Made by a program: the position numbers and the translations under genes | Part shown: one piece after another, positions 9,115 through 18,219 of the stretch | How the letters are laid out: each line of letters begins with the position of its first letter | Position numbering within the stretch: position 1 is the stretch's first letter | NCBI GenBank assembly: GCA_047610385.1 | Contig: JBLGAC010000021.1 | Span: 1-63,170, forward strand | Origin: JBOCEF01 sp047610385 | GTDB lineage: Bacteria > Pseudomonadota > Alphaproteobacteria > Rhodobacterales > Rhodobacteraceae | Length of the DNA stretch: 63,170 nucleotides | Reading direction: 5' to 3' | The notes under the pieces: generated by a model | Seen by the model: only the letters and a program-made list of their open reading frames with translations | Told to the model about the DNA's origin: nothing | The model's database searches: none

Positions 9115-9238
9115 GATCGCTCCTCGGCGCCGTTTCGGGCGCAAATCTGGTGTGGCCGTTGAATTCTGCCGCCGGGGGTAGCCCGGCACGCCCAACCGGT
9201 CAAGCGCACGCGAGGGCGCAGGCCCCCGCGCACCGCCT

Positions 9239-10867
9239 TCAGGGCTGTGGCACCGCACTGGTCCAGATCTTCAGGGACAGCGCCTGAATGCGCGCGGCCT
9301 CAGGCACCCAGATTGCGGCGTCGCGGCGGGTCAGATGCAGATCCAACCGGTCGCGCAGCGCCGCTGCGGCCCCGTCGCCATGCGCCGCCGCCAGCGAGGC
9401 CAGCAAATACGCGCGGGCATAATCGCGCGGTGCCCCCCGCCCTTCGGCAGCAGCGCGCGCCGCAGATTTAAGCCCCATACGCCCGCCCGCCGGAAGGGTG
9501 GTTTCAGGCATCAGCCGCGCGCCTGCCTGCAACGCAAGCGTTTCTGTCAGCGACAATCGTGCCTCAAGCCGATCAAGCGTGGCGGCGGCGCCGGTCAGGT
9601 CAGCGCCTTCATCAGCGGTGCCAAACCCGAGCAGCGCGGCGGAATATGCGGCGGCAGGATCGCCGGACTCAATGGCCCGCGCGATCAGCCGCCGGGCGGC
9701 GGGGTTGCCCGCATCCAGCATCGGGGCCAGCGCCTGCACCGCGGCGTCGGGGGCATAGGGCGCGCCGATCCCGTCGATCAGCGCCTGCGCCACGGCCAGC
9801 CGCGCCGTGTCGGGCAGGGGCGCGCCGCTCAGCGCCAGTGCCACCATCGCAGGCGTCACATCGGTCTGCGCCCCGGCGGCAGCGGCGCTGTGGGTGATGC
9901 TGGGCGCCAGCGCATCAATCAGCTGCATCGGATCGCTCATGTCGCCGGGCTCGATCCAGATCGGTTCTGGCGGGGCCGCGCGCATGGTCAGCCGCCCGCC
10001 TTCGCCCAGGAACGCTGCAAGCGCGACGCCCACTTCGTCGGCAAACCGTGTGGCACCCTTGCCCATGGGCCGCGTGCCGCCATCGGTCAACGCCGCGCGC
10101 AGGCCCATTTCCGCCATCGGGCCGACCATCGCCACCGGAACCATCGTGTCGCGCAGGAACGGGGTCGCGTGGGCGAGGGCGCCGCGGTCCTCCACCTCCA
10201 GCACCGCACCATCGAGGCGCAGCGCCGGGCGCGGCTTGGTCGCCCCGCCCGACGTGGTGACCCACGCATAGCCAAAATCAAGCGCGAGTCGGATTTCCGC
10301 CGCATCCTCAGCCGCGAGGGAAAGGGTCACGGACAGCGCGCTCGACCCCGACGCATAGTCGAACGCGAGCGATCCGCGATCAAATTCCAGCCGCGCATAG
10401 CCGATGTCGCGCAATTGCGTGGCGGCATCGACCGGCAGGCAGGTCAGGGGCGCCGATACGCCAAGCACGTCGAAATGCGCGCGCATCCGCGCCAACCCGC
10501 CAAAGGCAAGTCCTTCGATCCGGGCGATGTCGATCCGGCAGTCCTCAGCGTCTGGGCCATGACCAAGATCGGGCCAGTTTGCCGCCCCCTCAGGCCAGAT
10601 CGACAGATCCGTCACCGCCACGGACCCGCCGCCATCCGTCACCTGGATGTCGCCATAGGTCACATCTACAAAATCGCGGGCGATGGCGATGGCGAATGTG
10701 ATGGCATGACGGTTCAGCCCCTCAACCAATGACGCGAAGGTCAGGGGGGCGGTGCGCAGCGCTTCGGCCGATTGCAGCTGCGCAAGGTTTTGCGCTGATG
10801 CGGGTGCGGTGGGCGTGAGCATGCCAAGGGCGACAGCGGCGATGGGCAGGCCGAACATGGGTGACAT
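9239..10867 (-). CDS. Exported protein of unknown function
   Basis: A 542-residue protein with a signal peptide (GLPIAAVALGMLTPTAPASAQ). ATG 10867 is chosen because GGAG sits six bases upstream; ATG 10873 abuts that box. The first ~270 mature residues are strand-rich; the last ~230 are alanine-rich helices that look like degenerate Sel1/TPR-type repeats (for example ARRLIARAIESGDPAAAYSAALLG). Two cysteines (in DCRIDIA and LTCLPVD) could form a disulphide. It probably acts in the periplasm. I do not recognise a named family. It lies between the aldolase and pgk genes on the same strand. Confidence 0.75.
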   Translation of the reverse strand: MSPMFGLPIAAVALGMLTPTAPASAQNLAQLQSAEALRTAPLTFASLVEGLNRHAITFAIAIARDFVDVTYGDIQVTDGGGSVAVTDLSIWPEGAANWPDLGHGPDAEDCRIDIARIEGLAFGGLARMRAHFDVLGVSAPLTCLPVDAATQLRDIGYARLEFDRGSLAFDYASGSSALSVTLSLAAEDAAEIRLALDFGYAWVTTSGGATKPRPALRLDGAVLEVEDRGALAHATPFLRDTMVPVAMVGPMAEMGLRAALTDGGTRPMGKGATRFADEVGVALAAFLGEGGRLTMRAAPPEPIWIEPGDMSDPMQLIDALAPSITHSAAAAGAQTDVTPAMVALALSGAPLPDTARLAVAQALIDGIGAPYAPDAAVQALAPMLDAGNPAARRLIARAIESGDPAAAYSAALLGFGTADEGADLTGAAATLDRLEARLSLTETLALQAGARLMPETTLPAGGRMGLKSAARAAAEGRGAPRDYARAYLLASLAAAHGDGAAAALRDRLDLHLTRRDAAIWVPEAARIQALSLKIWTSAVPQP

Positions 10868-10996
10868 GAGCATCTCCGTGCTGGGTGCGCCGACGCGCGC
10901 AGGGGCAGCTTAGATGCGCCGTTCCCCCAAGAAACGCCCGATGACGTGAACAGCGCGTTAAAAGCGGGCGTCGGCGCGCCAACGCCCGCGCGCCAT

Positions 10997-12196
10997 TCAG
11001 GGGGCGGAGGCGGTGAGCGCCGCGACGCCGGGCAGGGTCTTGCCCTCCAGCCATTCAAGAAACGCGCCGCCGGCGGTTGAGACGTAGGAAAACCTCGCCC
11101 CCGCGCCCGACGCGTTCAGCGCCGCCACCGTGTCGCCGCCCCCGGCGACGGATAGCAGCTTGCCCTCCTCGGTCAGGCGCGCGGCGGTCAGCGCGGCGGC
11201 GTCGGTGGCGGCGTTGAAGGGCGGGATTTCAAAGGCACCGAGCGGGCCGTTCCAGACCAGCGTCTTGGCGGCGGCGAAGTGCCGGGCGACCTCAGCCACC
11301 GACAGCGGACCTGCATCCAGGATCATCGCATCGCTGGGGCAGGCGTCGGCGGGCAGGGTTTCGCAGGCGGCATTGGCCTTGAATTCGCGGGCCACGACGA
11401 TGTCCACCGGCAGCACCAGCTCACATCCCGCGGCCTCAGCCTTGGCGATGATCGCGCGGGCGGTGTCCAGAAGGTTATGCTCGCACAGCGATTTGCCCAC
11501 ATTGATCCCCTTGGCCGCGAGGAACGTGTTCGCCATGCCGCCGCCGATCACGATCTGGTCGACCGATCCGATCAGGTTGCCCAGCAGATCAAGCTTGGTG
11601 GACACTTTCGCGCCCCCGACCACGGCCACCACCGGGCGCTCGGGCGAGGACAGCGCCGCGGACAGCGCCTTCAGCTCCTTCTCCATCAGGCGTCCGGCGG
11701 CGGCGGGCAGACGGCGTGCCAGCCCCTCGGTGGACGCATGGGCGCGGTGGGCGGCTGAGAACGCGTCGTTGACATAGACGTCGCCCAACGCGGCCATGGC
11801 GTCGGCCAGCGCGGGGTCGTTGGTTTCCTCACCGGCATGAAAGCGGGTGTTTTCCAGCAGCAGCGTGTCGCCGGGGACCATTGCCTTGATCGCCGCGGCG
11901 GCCACGTCGCCCACGCAATCGCCAGCGAATTTCACCGCGCTTCCCAGCGCCAATTCAAGCGCGCCGCGCACCTGCGCCAACGACATGTCGGCCACAACCT
12001 GCCCATTGGGGCGGCCGAAATGCGCCAACAAAACCGGACGCCCGCCTGCGGCCAGTATGTCGCGCACCGTCGGCAAGATTGCGCGGATGCGGGTGTCATC
12101 GGTGATCCGGCCGCCATCCATGGGCACGTTCACGTCCACGCGCACCAGCACGGTTTTGCCAGCGATGTCGATGTCGTCGAGGGTCTTGAAGGTCAT
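10997..12196 (-). CDS. pgk: Phosphoglycerate kinase
   Basis: A 399-residue glycolytic kinase converting 1,3-bisphosphoglycerate and ADP to 3-phosphoglycerate and ATP (reverse in gluconeogenesis and the Calvin cycle). Motifs present: VRVDVNVP near residue 20, AHFGRPNG, ENTRFHAGEE, VVGGAKVSTKLD, and the nucleotide-binding AGGGDTVAAL near the C-terminus. The frame is open far upstream, but homology starts at MTFKTLDDIDIAGK (ATG 12196) with GGAG nine bases before it. gap is encoded 464 bp upstream on the same strand. Confidence 0.95.
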   Translation of the reverse strand: MTFKTLDDIDIAGKTVLVRVDVNVPMDGGRITDDTRIRAILPTVRDILAAGGRPVLLAHFGRPNGQVVADMSLAQVRGALELALGSAVKFAGDCVGDVAAAAIKAMVPGDTLLLENTRFHAGEETNDPALADAMAALGDVYVNDAFSAAHRAHASTEGLARRLPAAAGRLMEKELKALSAALSSPERPVVAVVGGAKVSTKLDLLGNLIGSVDQIVIGGGMANTFLAAKGINVGKSLCEHNLLDTARAIIAKAEAAGCELVLPVDIVVAREFKANAACETLPADACPSDAMILDAGPLSVAEVARHFAAAKTLVWNGPLGAFEIPPFNAATDAAALTAARLTEEGKLLSVAGGGDTVAALNASGAGARFSYVSTAGGAFLEWLEGKTLPGVAALTASAP

Positions 12197-12605
12197 GCCG
12201 CGCGGCTCCCATCCGTGGCCCCTGTGCGGAGCGGTTGGGGCCGGTATGCCTTGGGTGGGCGGCGGCGGGCAAGGGCGCGCGGCGCCGCAAGGGAACGCTT
12301 TGCGCGCAATTTTTGTGTGGCACGCGCCCCGGTTTTGGTGCGCGCGTGGCCGCGGCCTCGGGGGGGCGGGCCGCCCGCTCAGCCGCGGGGCGCCCGGCTG
12401 CGACCAAGCGGGCTTTCGATTTGCGGGATTACCCCCGGCGCGCGCAGCACCTTGGTGACCGCGATGCTGGCTGGGATCTTCGTCCTGATGCGCAAGATCA
12501 GCGCCGCGGCTGATGCGTGGGTGCAACGGCCTGGCCATCTGCGACTGCAAGCGCCGAGGCCATCGAACATCGCCGCTTTGGGCGCGCTGCCTTGGGCCAA
12601 CGCAA
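12197..12605. other. Non-coding gap upstream of pgk
   Basis: About 410 nt of very GC-rich sequence between pgk and the gap terminator. Several frames are open by composition but none has both a good ribosome-binding site and protein-like sequence. It presumably contains the pgk promoter. I could not pick out a confident -35/-10 pair. Confidence 0.4.
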
Positions 12606-12639
12606 AAAGGCCCGGGACGCCTGCGCGCCCCGGGCCTTT
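12606..12639 (-). terminator. Intrinsic terminator of gap
   Basis: An 11-bp stem (AAAGGCCCGGG with CCCGGGCCTTT) flanks a 12-nt loop, followed on the minus strand by a run of T residues. It is placed 22 nt beyond the gap stop codon. Confidence 0.8.
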
Positions 12640-12660
12640 CAGTCAGCGGTGCTGCTGCAC

Positions 12661-13662
12661 TCAGATGGTGGCGGCAAGCGCGACGGCGGTGTCGCTCATG
12701 CGGTTCGAGAAGCCCCATTCATTGTCATACCAGGTCAGGATGCGGACCATGCGGCCCTCCATGACCTTGGTCTGGTCGGTGTGGAAGATCGACGAATGCG
12801 GGTCATGGTTGAAATCGATCGACACGTTCGGGGCGTCGGTGTAGCCGAGCACGCCCTTCAGCTCACCATCGGCGGCAGCGCGGATCGCGGCGTTGATTTC
12901 CTCAACGCTGGTGTCACGGTTGGCCATGAAGGTCAGATCGACGACCGACACATTCGGGGTCGGCACGCGGATCGCGACGCCGTCCAGCTTGCCGTTCAGC
13001 TCAGGCAACACCAGACCCACGGCCTTGGCGGCACCGGTGGAGGTCGGGATCATCGACAGCGCCGCGGCGCGGCCGCGATACAGATCGCCATGCATGGTGT
13101 CGAGCGACGGCTGATCGCCGGTGTAGCTGTGGATCGTGGTCATGAAGCCTTTTTCAATGCCCACAAGGTTGTTCAGCACATAAACCACCGGCGACAGGCA
13201 GTTGGTGGTGCATGACGCGTTTGACACGATCAGGTCGTCTTTGGTCAGCGTTTTATGGTTCACACCGTAGACGATGGTTTTGTCGGCACCGCCCGCAGGG
13301 GCCGAAACCAGCACGCGCTTGGAGCCGTTTTTCAGGTGCAGGGACGCTTTTTCCTTGCTGGCGAAAAAGCCGGTGCATTCCATCGCCACATCGACGTCGC
13401 CCCAGGGCAGCTCATCCGGGTTGCGGATGGCGGTGACGCGGATCGGGCCACGGCCCACGTCGATGGTGTCGCCGTCCACCGTGACCGTGCCGGGGAAGCG
13501 GCCATGCACGCTGTCAAAGCGGATGAGGTGGGCGTTGGTCTCCACCGGGCCAAGATCGTTGATGGCGACCACCTCGATGTCGGTGCGGCCCGACTCGATG
13601 ATGGCGCGCAGGATGTTGCGCCCGATGCGCCCGAAACCGTTGATCGCGACCTTGACCGCCAT
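12661..13662 (-). CDS. gap: Glyceraldehyde-3-phosphate dehydrogenase, type I
   Basis: A 333-residue NAD-dependent dehydrogenase. It starts with the Rossmann motif INGFGRIGRNIL and has the catalytic cysteine in SNASCTTNCLSP (about residue 153). The substrate-site stretch is YTGDQPSLDTMHGDLYRGRAAA. GAGGAGAGCAAC precedes the ATG. It oxidises glyceraldehyde-3-phosphate to 1,3-bisphosphoglycerate, the substrate of Pgk encoded downstream. It has its own terminator, so pgk is likely transcribed separately. Confidence 0.96.
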   Translation of the reverse strand: MAVKVAINGFGRIGRNILRAIIESGRTDIEVVAINDLGPVETNAHLIRFDSVHGRFPGTVTVDGDTIDVGRGPIRVTAIRNPDELPWGDVDVAMECTGFFASKEKASLHLKNGSKRVLVSAPAGGADKTIVYGVNHKTLTKDDLIVSNASCTTNCLSPVVYVLNNLVGIEKGFMTTIHSYTGDQPSLDTMHGDLYRGRAAALSMIPTSTGAAKAVGLVLPELNGKLDGVAIRVPTPNVSVVDLTFMANRDTSVEEINAAIRAAADGELKGVLGYTDAPNVSIDFNHDPHSSIFHTDQTKVMEGRMVRILTWYDNEWGFSNRMSDTAVALAATI

Positions 13663-13903
13663 GTTGCTCTCCTCGTCTGAGATGTCGGCGCGGGGCGTGC
13701 GTGCCCTCTCGCCCGACCTGAAACTTGCGGATTGGTGTATAGCCGCGCGCGGGCGTCAGGGAAAGGCGGCGCGATGCGGCATAGAGCCTGTGCAGCCAAT
13801 GCGTGATTGACGATTGGTTGTTTTGGAGATGAAAAGATTAACAGCGACCCTGATTTGAGACGGGGTTTGTGGGGTGCGCTAAATCACATGGAGTTGTGCG
13901 GTA

Positions 13904-14269
13904 ATGTCTGTGAAAATCAAAATGGTGTTTGCCGTTGGCATTTGCGCTGTTGCTGCGGCTTGCGCCAAAAGCCCAGAAAGCATCGCGCCGAGCTATGTGT
14001 CGCCTATGACCTACCGGATTTATGAATGTGATCAGCTGGGCGAGGAGTCACAACGCGTCGAAGCTGCGCTGATGCAAGCCTCAGCGCAGCAACGGCAGGC
14101 CCGGTCCGATGACACGGTCGGTGTCATTCTGCTGGGACTACCGGTCTCATCTTTGTCTGGTGGCAATGTTGCCGATCAGGTTGCAAAACTGAAGGGTGAG
14201 CAGCAAACCCTGCGGCAGGTCATGATTGAAAAGCGATGCACGATGCCTGCGGCTGTGCCTGCAAGCTGA
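13904..14269 (+). CDS. Small putative lipoprotein, unknown function
   Basis: A 121-residue protein. Its N-terminal hydrophobic signal ends in AVAAAC-AKSPESI, a lipobox-like site with alanine rather than leucine at -3. The mature part contains YVSPMTYRIYECDQL, a helix-rich middle (EESQRVEAALMQASAQQRQA), a short hydrophobic stretch (VGVILLGLPVSSLSGG) and VAKLKGEQQTLRQ before a final cysteine region. This layout resembles a widespread family of small proteobacterial lipoproteins with a conserved YVSP...Y..C.QL block, from memory rather than a search. It is convergent with the lipoprotein gene ending at 14277. The sequence is less GC-rich than its neighbours. Confidence 0.7.
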   Translation: MSVKIKMVFAVGICAVAAACAKSPESIAPSYVSPMTYRIYECDQLGEESQRVEAALMQASAQQRQARSDDTVGVILLGLPVSSLSGGNVADQVAKLKGEQQTLRQVMIEKRCTMPAAVPAS

Positions 14270-14276
14270 CCGGCCG

Positions 14277-14591
14277 TCAGATATCAACGACGCTGCGTGT
14301 GGTGCAATCGATCAGCGCGCTGATCGTCAGGGCCCCATCCGGAAGACGCGCGTCGATGACGGCGCATTTGGTCGCCCGCTCAATCACCGAAATGCCGAGG
14401 CCCAGAAGCATGCGCGGGGGCGGCGCCGCGGCGCTGTCGGACAGCGTGGCGCTGACATGCTGCGCGTCCCAAGTGACCTGAAACAGCCGGTCCGTATGGG
14501 TCACCCGGGTGACCAGCGGTGCGAGCCCGGTCGATTGCTGCGCCGCGCAGGCCGACAGCGAAACGCCGAGGATCAGGGGCAAGATGCGCAT
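14277..14591 (-). CDS. Small lipoprotein, unknown function
   Basis: A 104-residue protein with a clear lipobox: MRILPLILGVSLSAC followed by AAQQS, so the mature protein would be lipidated at cysteine 15. The rest is a compact mixed domain with two further cysteines (TKCAV and IDCTT) that may pair. No known family recognised. It is convergent with the preceding plus-strand lipoprotein, with seven bases between their stop codons. Confidence 0.65.
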   Translation of the reverse strand: MRILPLILGVSLSACAAQQSTGLAPLVTRVTHTDRLFQVTWDAQHVSATLSDSAAAPPPRMLLGLGISVIERATKCAVIDARLPDGALTISALIDCTTRSVVDI

Positions 14592-14670
14592 GGCCAGCCT
14601 TTCATGAGGTCATGAAAAGCAGTTCACCCAATTATGGCTAACATTCGGTTAACCTTGCATCCATGAAAAA

Positions 14671-14698
14671 GGGCGGCGCGCCTTACAGCGCGCCGCCC
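14671..14698 (-). terminator. Intrinsic terminator of tkt
   Basis: An 11-bp stem (GGGCGGCGCGC and complement) with a CTTACA loop. It is followed on the minus strand by TTTTT, 33 nt beyond the transketolase stop codon. Confidence 0.8.
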
Positions 14699-14730
14699 CT
14701 CAAAATCGCCGTCTCGCCCTGCGGCAGCAG

Positions 14731-16749
14731 TTACAGCAGGCCGCGGACCTTGTTGGCCACGTTCTCGGCGGTGATGCCGAAGTGCTTGTAAAGCTCCGGC
14801 GCGGGGGCCGAGGCGCCGAACGTGTCGATGCCGACGAACGCGGATTTCTTCTCGGACCCACGCTCTCCGCACAGCCAACGGTCCCAGCCAAAGCTGGTCG
14901 CGGCCTCAATGGCCACGCGCACGGGGCCGGCGGGCAGCACCTTGCGGCGGGTCTTTTCGTCCTGGGCGGCGAACAGTTCCTGACATGGCATGGACACGAC
15001 GCGGGTGCCGATGCCCTCGGCCTCAAGGATCGCCTTGGCGTCCATGGCGATCTCAACCTCGGTGCCGGTGGCGATCAGGATTGCGCGGCGTTTGCCGGTC
15101 GCTTCGGCCAGAACATAGGCACCCTGCGCGACCATGTTCTTGTTGGTGTGGGTGGTGCGCAGTGCACGCACGTTCTGACGTGACAGCGCAAGGATGGACG
15201 GGGTCGCGCCGGTGGTCAGGGCGATTTCCCAGGCCTCAATCGTCTCCACCAGATCGGCGGGGCGGAACACGTTCATGTTCGGCATCGCACGAAGTGATGC
15301 GATGTGCTCCACCGGCTGATGGGTCGGGCCGTCTTCGCCAAGGCCGATGGAATCGTGGGTCATCACATAAGCGACCCGCAGCCCCATCAGCGCCGACAGA
15401 CGCATGGCACCGCGCGCATAATCGGCAAAGCACAGGAAGGTGCCGCCATAGGGCGCGCAGCCCCCGTGCAGCGCCAGCCCGTTCATGGCCGCGGCCATGG
15501 CGTGCTCACGAATGCCGTAATTGACGTAACGGCCTTTGCGGTTGTCAACGTCGAACACACCCAGATCAGGGGTCAGCGTGTTGTTTGACCCGGTCAGATC
15601 GGCCGATCCACCGATGGTTTCGGTCATCACCGGGTTGATCGTGGTCAGCGCCAGTTCCGACGCTTTGCGGGTGGCCATCTTGGGCGCGTCTTCGGCAGCC
15701 TGCTTCTTCAGCTTGCGGATGGCACCGGCGAGACGCTTGGGGGCTTCTCCGGCGATCACACGGGCGAATTCGGCCTGTTTGGCGGCGGGCATGGCGGCCA
15801 TGCGCGCATCCCATTCGGTGCGCTCCGCAGCGCCCTTGGCACCGATGGCGGTCCAGATCTTGGCGATGTCGGCCGGGATCGTGAAGGGCTTGGCGGTCCA
15901 GCCGTAGATCGCCTTTACTTTGGCGATTTCGTCTGCACCCAGCGGCGACCCATGGGCCCCTGCAGTGTCCTGCTTGGCGGGCGATCCAAACCCGATATGG
16001 GTTTTGCAGCCAACCAAGGACGGGCGCGGATCGGCCTTGGCCGCCGCAATGGCCGCGTCGATCGACGCTGGGTCATGCCCGTCGCATTCAACGGTGTGCC
16101 AGCCCGAGGCGGCAAAGCGCGCCATCTGATCGGTTTCATCCGAATTGCTGACGGCACCGTCGATGGTGATGCCGTTATCATCCCACAGCACGATCAGCTT
16201 GCTGAGCTTTTGCTTGCCCGCAAGGCCGATGGCTTCCTGAGAGATGCCCTCCATCAGGCAGCCATCGCCGACGATGACGTAGGTGCGGTGATCCACGGCT
16301 TTTTTGCCGTAGCGCGCGGCCATCGACTGTTCAGCCATCGCAAGACCGACGGCGGTGGCCAGCCCTTGGCCCAGCGGCCCGGTGGTCACCTCAATGCCCG
16401 GCGCGTGGCCATATTCGGGGTGCCCGGCGGTTTTGTAGCCGAACTGGCGGAAGTTGCGGATCTGCTCCATGTCCATGCCCGGCGTGCCGGTCAGGTGCAG
16501 CAGCCCGTAAAGCAGCATTGACCCGTGGCCCGCTGACAGCACAAAGCGGTCTCGGTCGGGCCATTCAGGGTTGGCCGCATCGAATTTCAGGTGGTCGCGG
16601 TACAGCACCGTGGCCACGTCGGCCATGCCCATCGGCATGCCGGGATGGCCGGAATTGGCGGCCTGAACCGCATCCATCGCCAGCACGCGCAGGGCGGCGG
16701 CGGTCTTCCAGTGCTCGGGATTGCGGGCGCGAAGCTCGGAAATGTCCAC
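14731..16749 (-). CDS. tkt: Transketolase
   Basis: A 672-residue thiamine-diphosphate enzyme moving two-carbon units in the pentose phosphate and Calvin pathways. Motifs: SGHPGMPMGMADV near the N-terminus, TPP-binding GDGCLMEGISQEA, and in the second half THDSIGLGEDGPTHQPVEH. The GTG at 16749 (VDISELRARNPEHW) is taken as start because it gives the usual family length. An upstream ATG would add a proline-rich, unlike-family stretch of 55 residues. It is divergent from the coiled-coil/zapA operon. Confidence 0.93.
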   Translation of the reverse strand: MDISELRARNPEHWKTAAALRVLAMDAVQAANSGHPGMPMGMADVATVLYRDHLKFDAANPEWPDRDRFVLSAGHGSMLLYGLLHLTGTPGMDMEQIRNFRQFGYKTAGHPEYGHAPGIEVTTGPLGQGLATAVGLAMAEQSMAARYGKKAVDHRTYVIVGDGCLMEGISQEAIGLAGKQKLSKLIVLWDDNGITIDGAVSNSDETDQMARFAASGWHTVECDGHDPASIDAAIAAAKADPRPSLVGCKTHIGFGSPAKQDTAGAHGSPLGADEIAKVKAIYGWTAKPFTIPADIAKIWTAIGAKGAAERTEWDARMAAMPAAKQAEFARVIAGEAPKRLAGAIRKLKKQAAEDAPKMATRKASELALTTINPVMTETIGGSADLTGSNNTLTPDLGVFDVDNRKGRYVNYGIREHAMAAAMNGLALHGGCAPYGGTFLCFADYARGAMRLSALMGLRVAYVMTHDSIGLGEDGPTHQPVEHIASLRAMPNMNVFRPADLVETIEAWEIALTTGATPSILALSRQNVRALRTTHTNKNMVAQGAYVLAEATGKRRAILIATGTEVEIAMDAKAILEAEGIGTRVVSMPCQELFAAQDEKTRRKVLPAGPVRVAIEAATSFGWDRWLCGERGSEKKSAFVGIDTFGASAPAPELYKHFGITAENVANKVRGLL

Positions 16750-17089
16750 TTGGCTGCTCTCTTCGTCTGGCGGCGGCGCCGCCGGAGCAGGCGCGCGGAA
16801 GGGTGGAGACGCGCGCCTTTTAGCAGTCGGGGGGGGCGGGTCAAGCGGCCTCGCGCCCGGAAGCGACCGCGAAACCGGGATAGAACGGTCAAAATAGGCC
16901 CGTTGCAGCGGCATTCAAAGCGAAAAGGGCACCGCCCGATTGGCGTTTGGGGTATCGCTTCGGCGGCGCCCTCAGTGCTAGAGTTTGCGTGATCGACGGG
17001 GCGCGGGGGACTCGGCCCCGCACAGGCGCGGGCGGCATTCTCGGGTGGCGCGGCGCGGCGGAAACAACAGGTTTAAGGCGGGGATCGGC
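16750..17089. other. Divergent intergenic region between tkt and the zapA operon
   Basis: 340 nt that must hold promoters for both directions. I see no gene. A TAGAGT hexamer near 16980 could be a -10 element for the plus strand, but no convincing -35 accompanies it. Confidence 0.35.
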
Positions 17090-17371
17090 ATGAGCGCGAG
17101 GACTGGCGCAGGGGCGGCGGCACGAAAAGGTTTCGCCGTTGCGATCGAAGAACTGGAGGGCGTCGTGGCGCGTCGGCTTGTGGCCGCGCAGCCTGCCGGG
17201 ACGGCGCAGGCAGCGCTGACCGCAAAGATCGCAGAGCTTGAGGCCGCGCTGGTCCGGGCTGAGCGGGAACGCGACACCGCGCGCGCGGCCCTTGGGGCCC
17301 TGCGCGCCGCGCGGGCCGAAGATGCGCGCCTTGTGGACGATGCGCTGAAAGATCTGCGCGAAGTCGTCTGA
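17090..17371 (+). CDS. Short coiled-coil protein upstream of zapA (DUF4164-like)
   Basis: A 93-residue, almost entirely helical protein (IAELEAALVRAERERDTARAAL and similar heptads). It has no signal peptide and no cysteine. MSARTGAGAAARKG at ATG 17090 is taken as start, with a purine-rich GGCGGGG upstream. It lies 62 nt before zapA on the same strand, suggesting a role with ZapA at the division ring. Function is inferred from position and coiled-coil character only. Confidence 0.65.
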   Translation: MSARTGAGAAARKGFAVAIEELEGVVARRLVAAQPAGTAQAALTAKIAELEAALVRAERERDTARAALGALRAARAEDARLVDDALKDLREVV

Positions 17372-17433
17372 CGCCCCAAATCTTTGGTTTACTGGCTTTT
17401 AGTTCACTGGCTTTATTTCACAGGAGCGACCCA

Positions 17434-18138
17434 ATGGCTCATCTTGAGGTCCAGATCGGCGCGCGGTCCTACCGCGTTGCCTGCGAAGACGGGCAGGAGC
17501 CGCATCTCGCCGTCGTTGCCGACCGCTTGCAGCAAGAGGCCAAGGTGCTGTCGAAGCAATTTGGTGCCTTGCCCGAAACCCGCCTGCTGCTGATGGCGGG
17601 CCTTCTGGTCGCTGACCGTCTGCAATCGGTCGAAGCGAAGGTGGCGGACGCCGCAAAAGTGGCACCGCGTCTGGCTGAGGCTGAGGCGCATGGTGCCAGC
17701 CTGACCGACGAAAACGCCCGGCTGACTGAATATCTGGCACAGGCGCGCGTGGACATCGAAACCCTGCGCGCTGAGACTGAGCGCGCGCTGGCCGCCCGCG
17801 CGCGCGCTGAGGATGCCGTTCAGGCCGCCCGCGACACGATCGACGCCGGGGTTTCTGCGGCCCCCGAATCCCGCGCTGCCGCCGCGCAGATCGAAGACCT
17901 GACCCGCCAGCTTGCCGCGCAGCGCGCTGCTGTGGGTGCCAGCGACGACGCCTCAGCCGCCGCAGAGCGCGCCGCCCTGCGCGACCGCGTCGCAGCGGCC
18001 GAGCATCGCAATGCCGTGCTGTCTGACCAGCTTGAGGCCGCAGAGGGCGCGGCGGCTGAGACGGCATCAGCGCTGGAACAGGCGACCCGGCGCGTGCGCA
18101 ACCTAATTGGCGACATCCAGGAAGGTGAGGCCGCATAA
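17434..18138 (+). CDS. zapA: Cell division protein ZapA with long coiled-coil extension
   Basis: A 234-residue protein. Residues 1-70 match ZapA: VQIGARSYRVACEDGQEPHL, then a helix ending LLLMAGLLVADRLQSVE. ZapA proteins are usually about 100-130 residues; here roughly 140 further residues form an alanine/glutamate-rich coiled coil, finishing VRNLIGDIQEGEAA. AGGAG lies eight bases before the ATG. ZapA cross-links FtsZ filaments at midcell. The extension could lengthen the cross-bridge or bind a partner such as the small coiled-coil protein encoded just upstream. A strong terminator follows. Confidence 0.85.
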   Translation: MAHLEVQIGARSYRVACEDGQEPHLAVVADRLQQEAKVLSKQFGALPETRLLLMAGLLVADRLQSVEAKVADAAKVAPRLAEAEAHGASLTDENARLTEYLAQARVDIETLRAETERALAARARAEDAVQAARDTIDAGVSAAPESRAAAAQIEDLTRQLAAQRAAVGASDDASAAAERAALRDRVAAAEHRNAVLSDQLEAAEGAAAETASALEQATRRVRNLIGDIQEGEAA

Positions 18139-18161
18139 GGCCCCACGCCGCCGCCAGACGT

Positions 18162-18197
18162 AAAAAGGGCCGCGCTCGGGAGAGCGCGGCCCTTTTT
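18162..18197. terminator. Strong bidirectional terminator
   Basis: A 16-bp perfect stem (AAAAAGGGCCGCGCTC and complement) closing on GGGA. A-tract and T-tract flanks serve both zapA (plus) and the glutaredoxin gene (minus). Confidence 0.9.
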
Positions 18198-18219
18198 TAC
18201 GTGCGAGGAAGGTCCAGGA

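Noticed and set aside
12379..12600. Open frames on both strands in the gap upstream of pgk, including a hydrophobic plus-strand stretch near 12450
   Set aside because: No usable ribosome-binding site, low-complexity composition and no protein-like motif; GC-rich DNA keeps all frames open.
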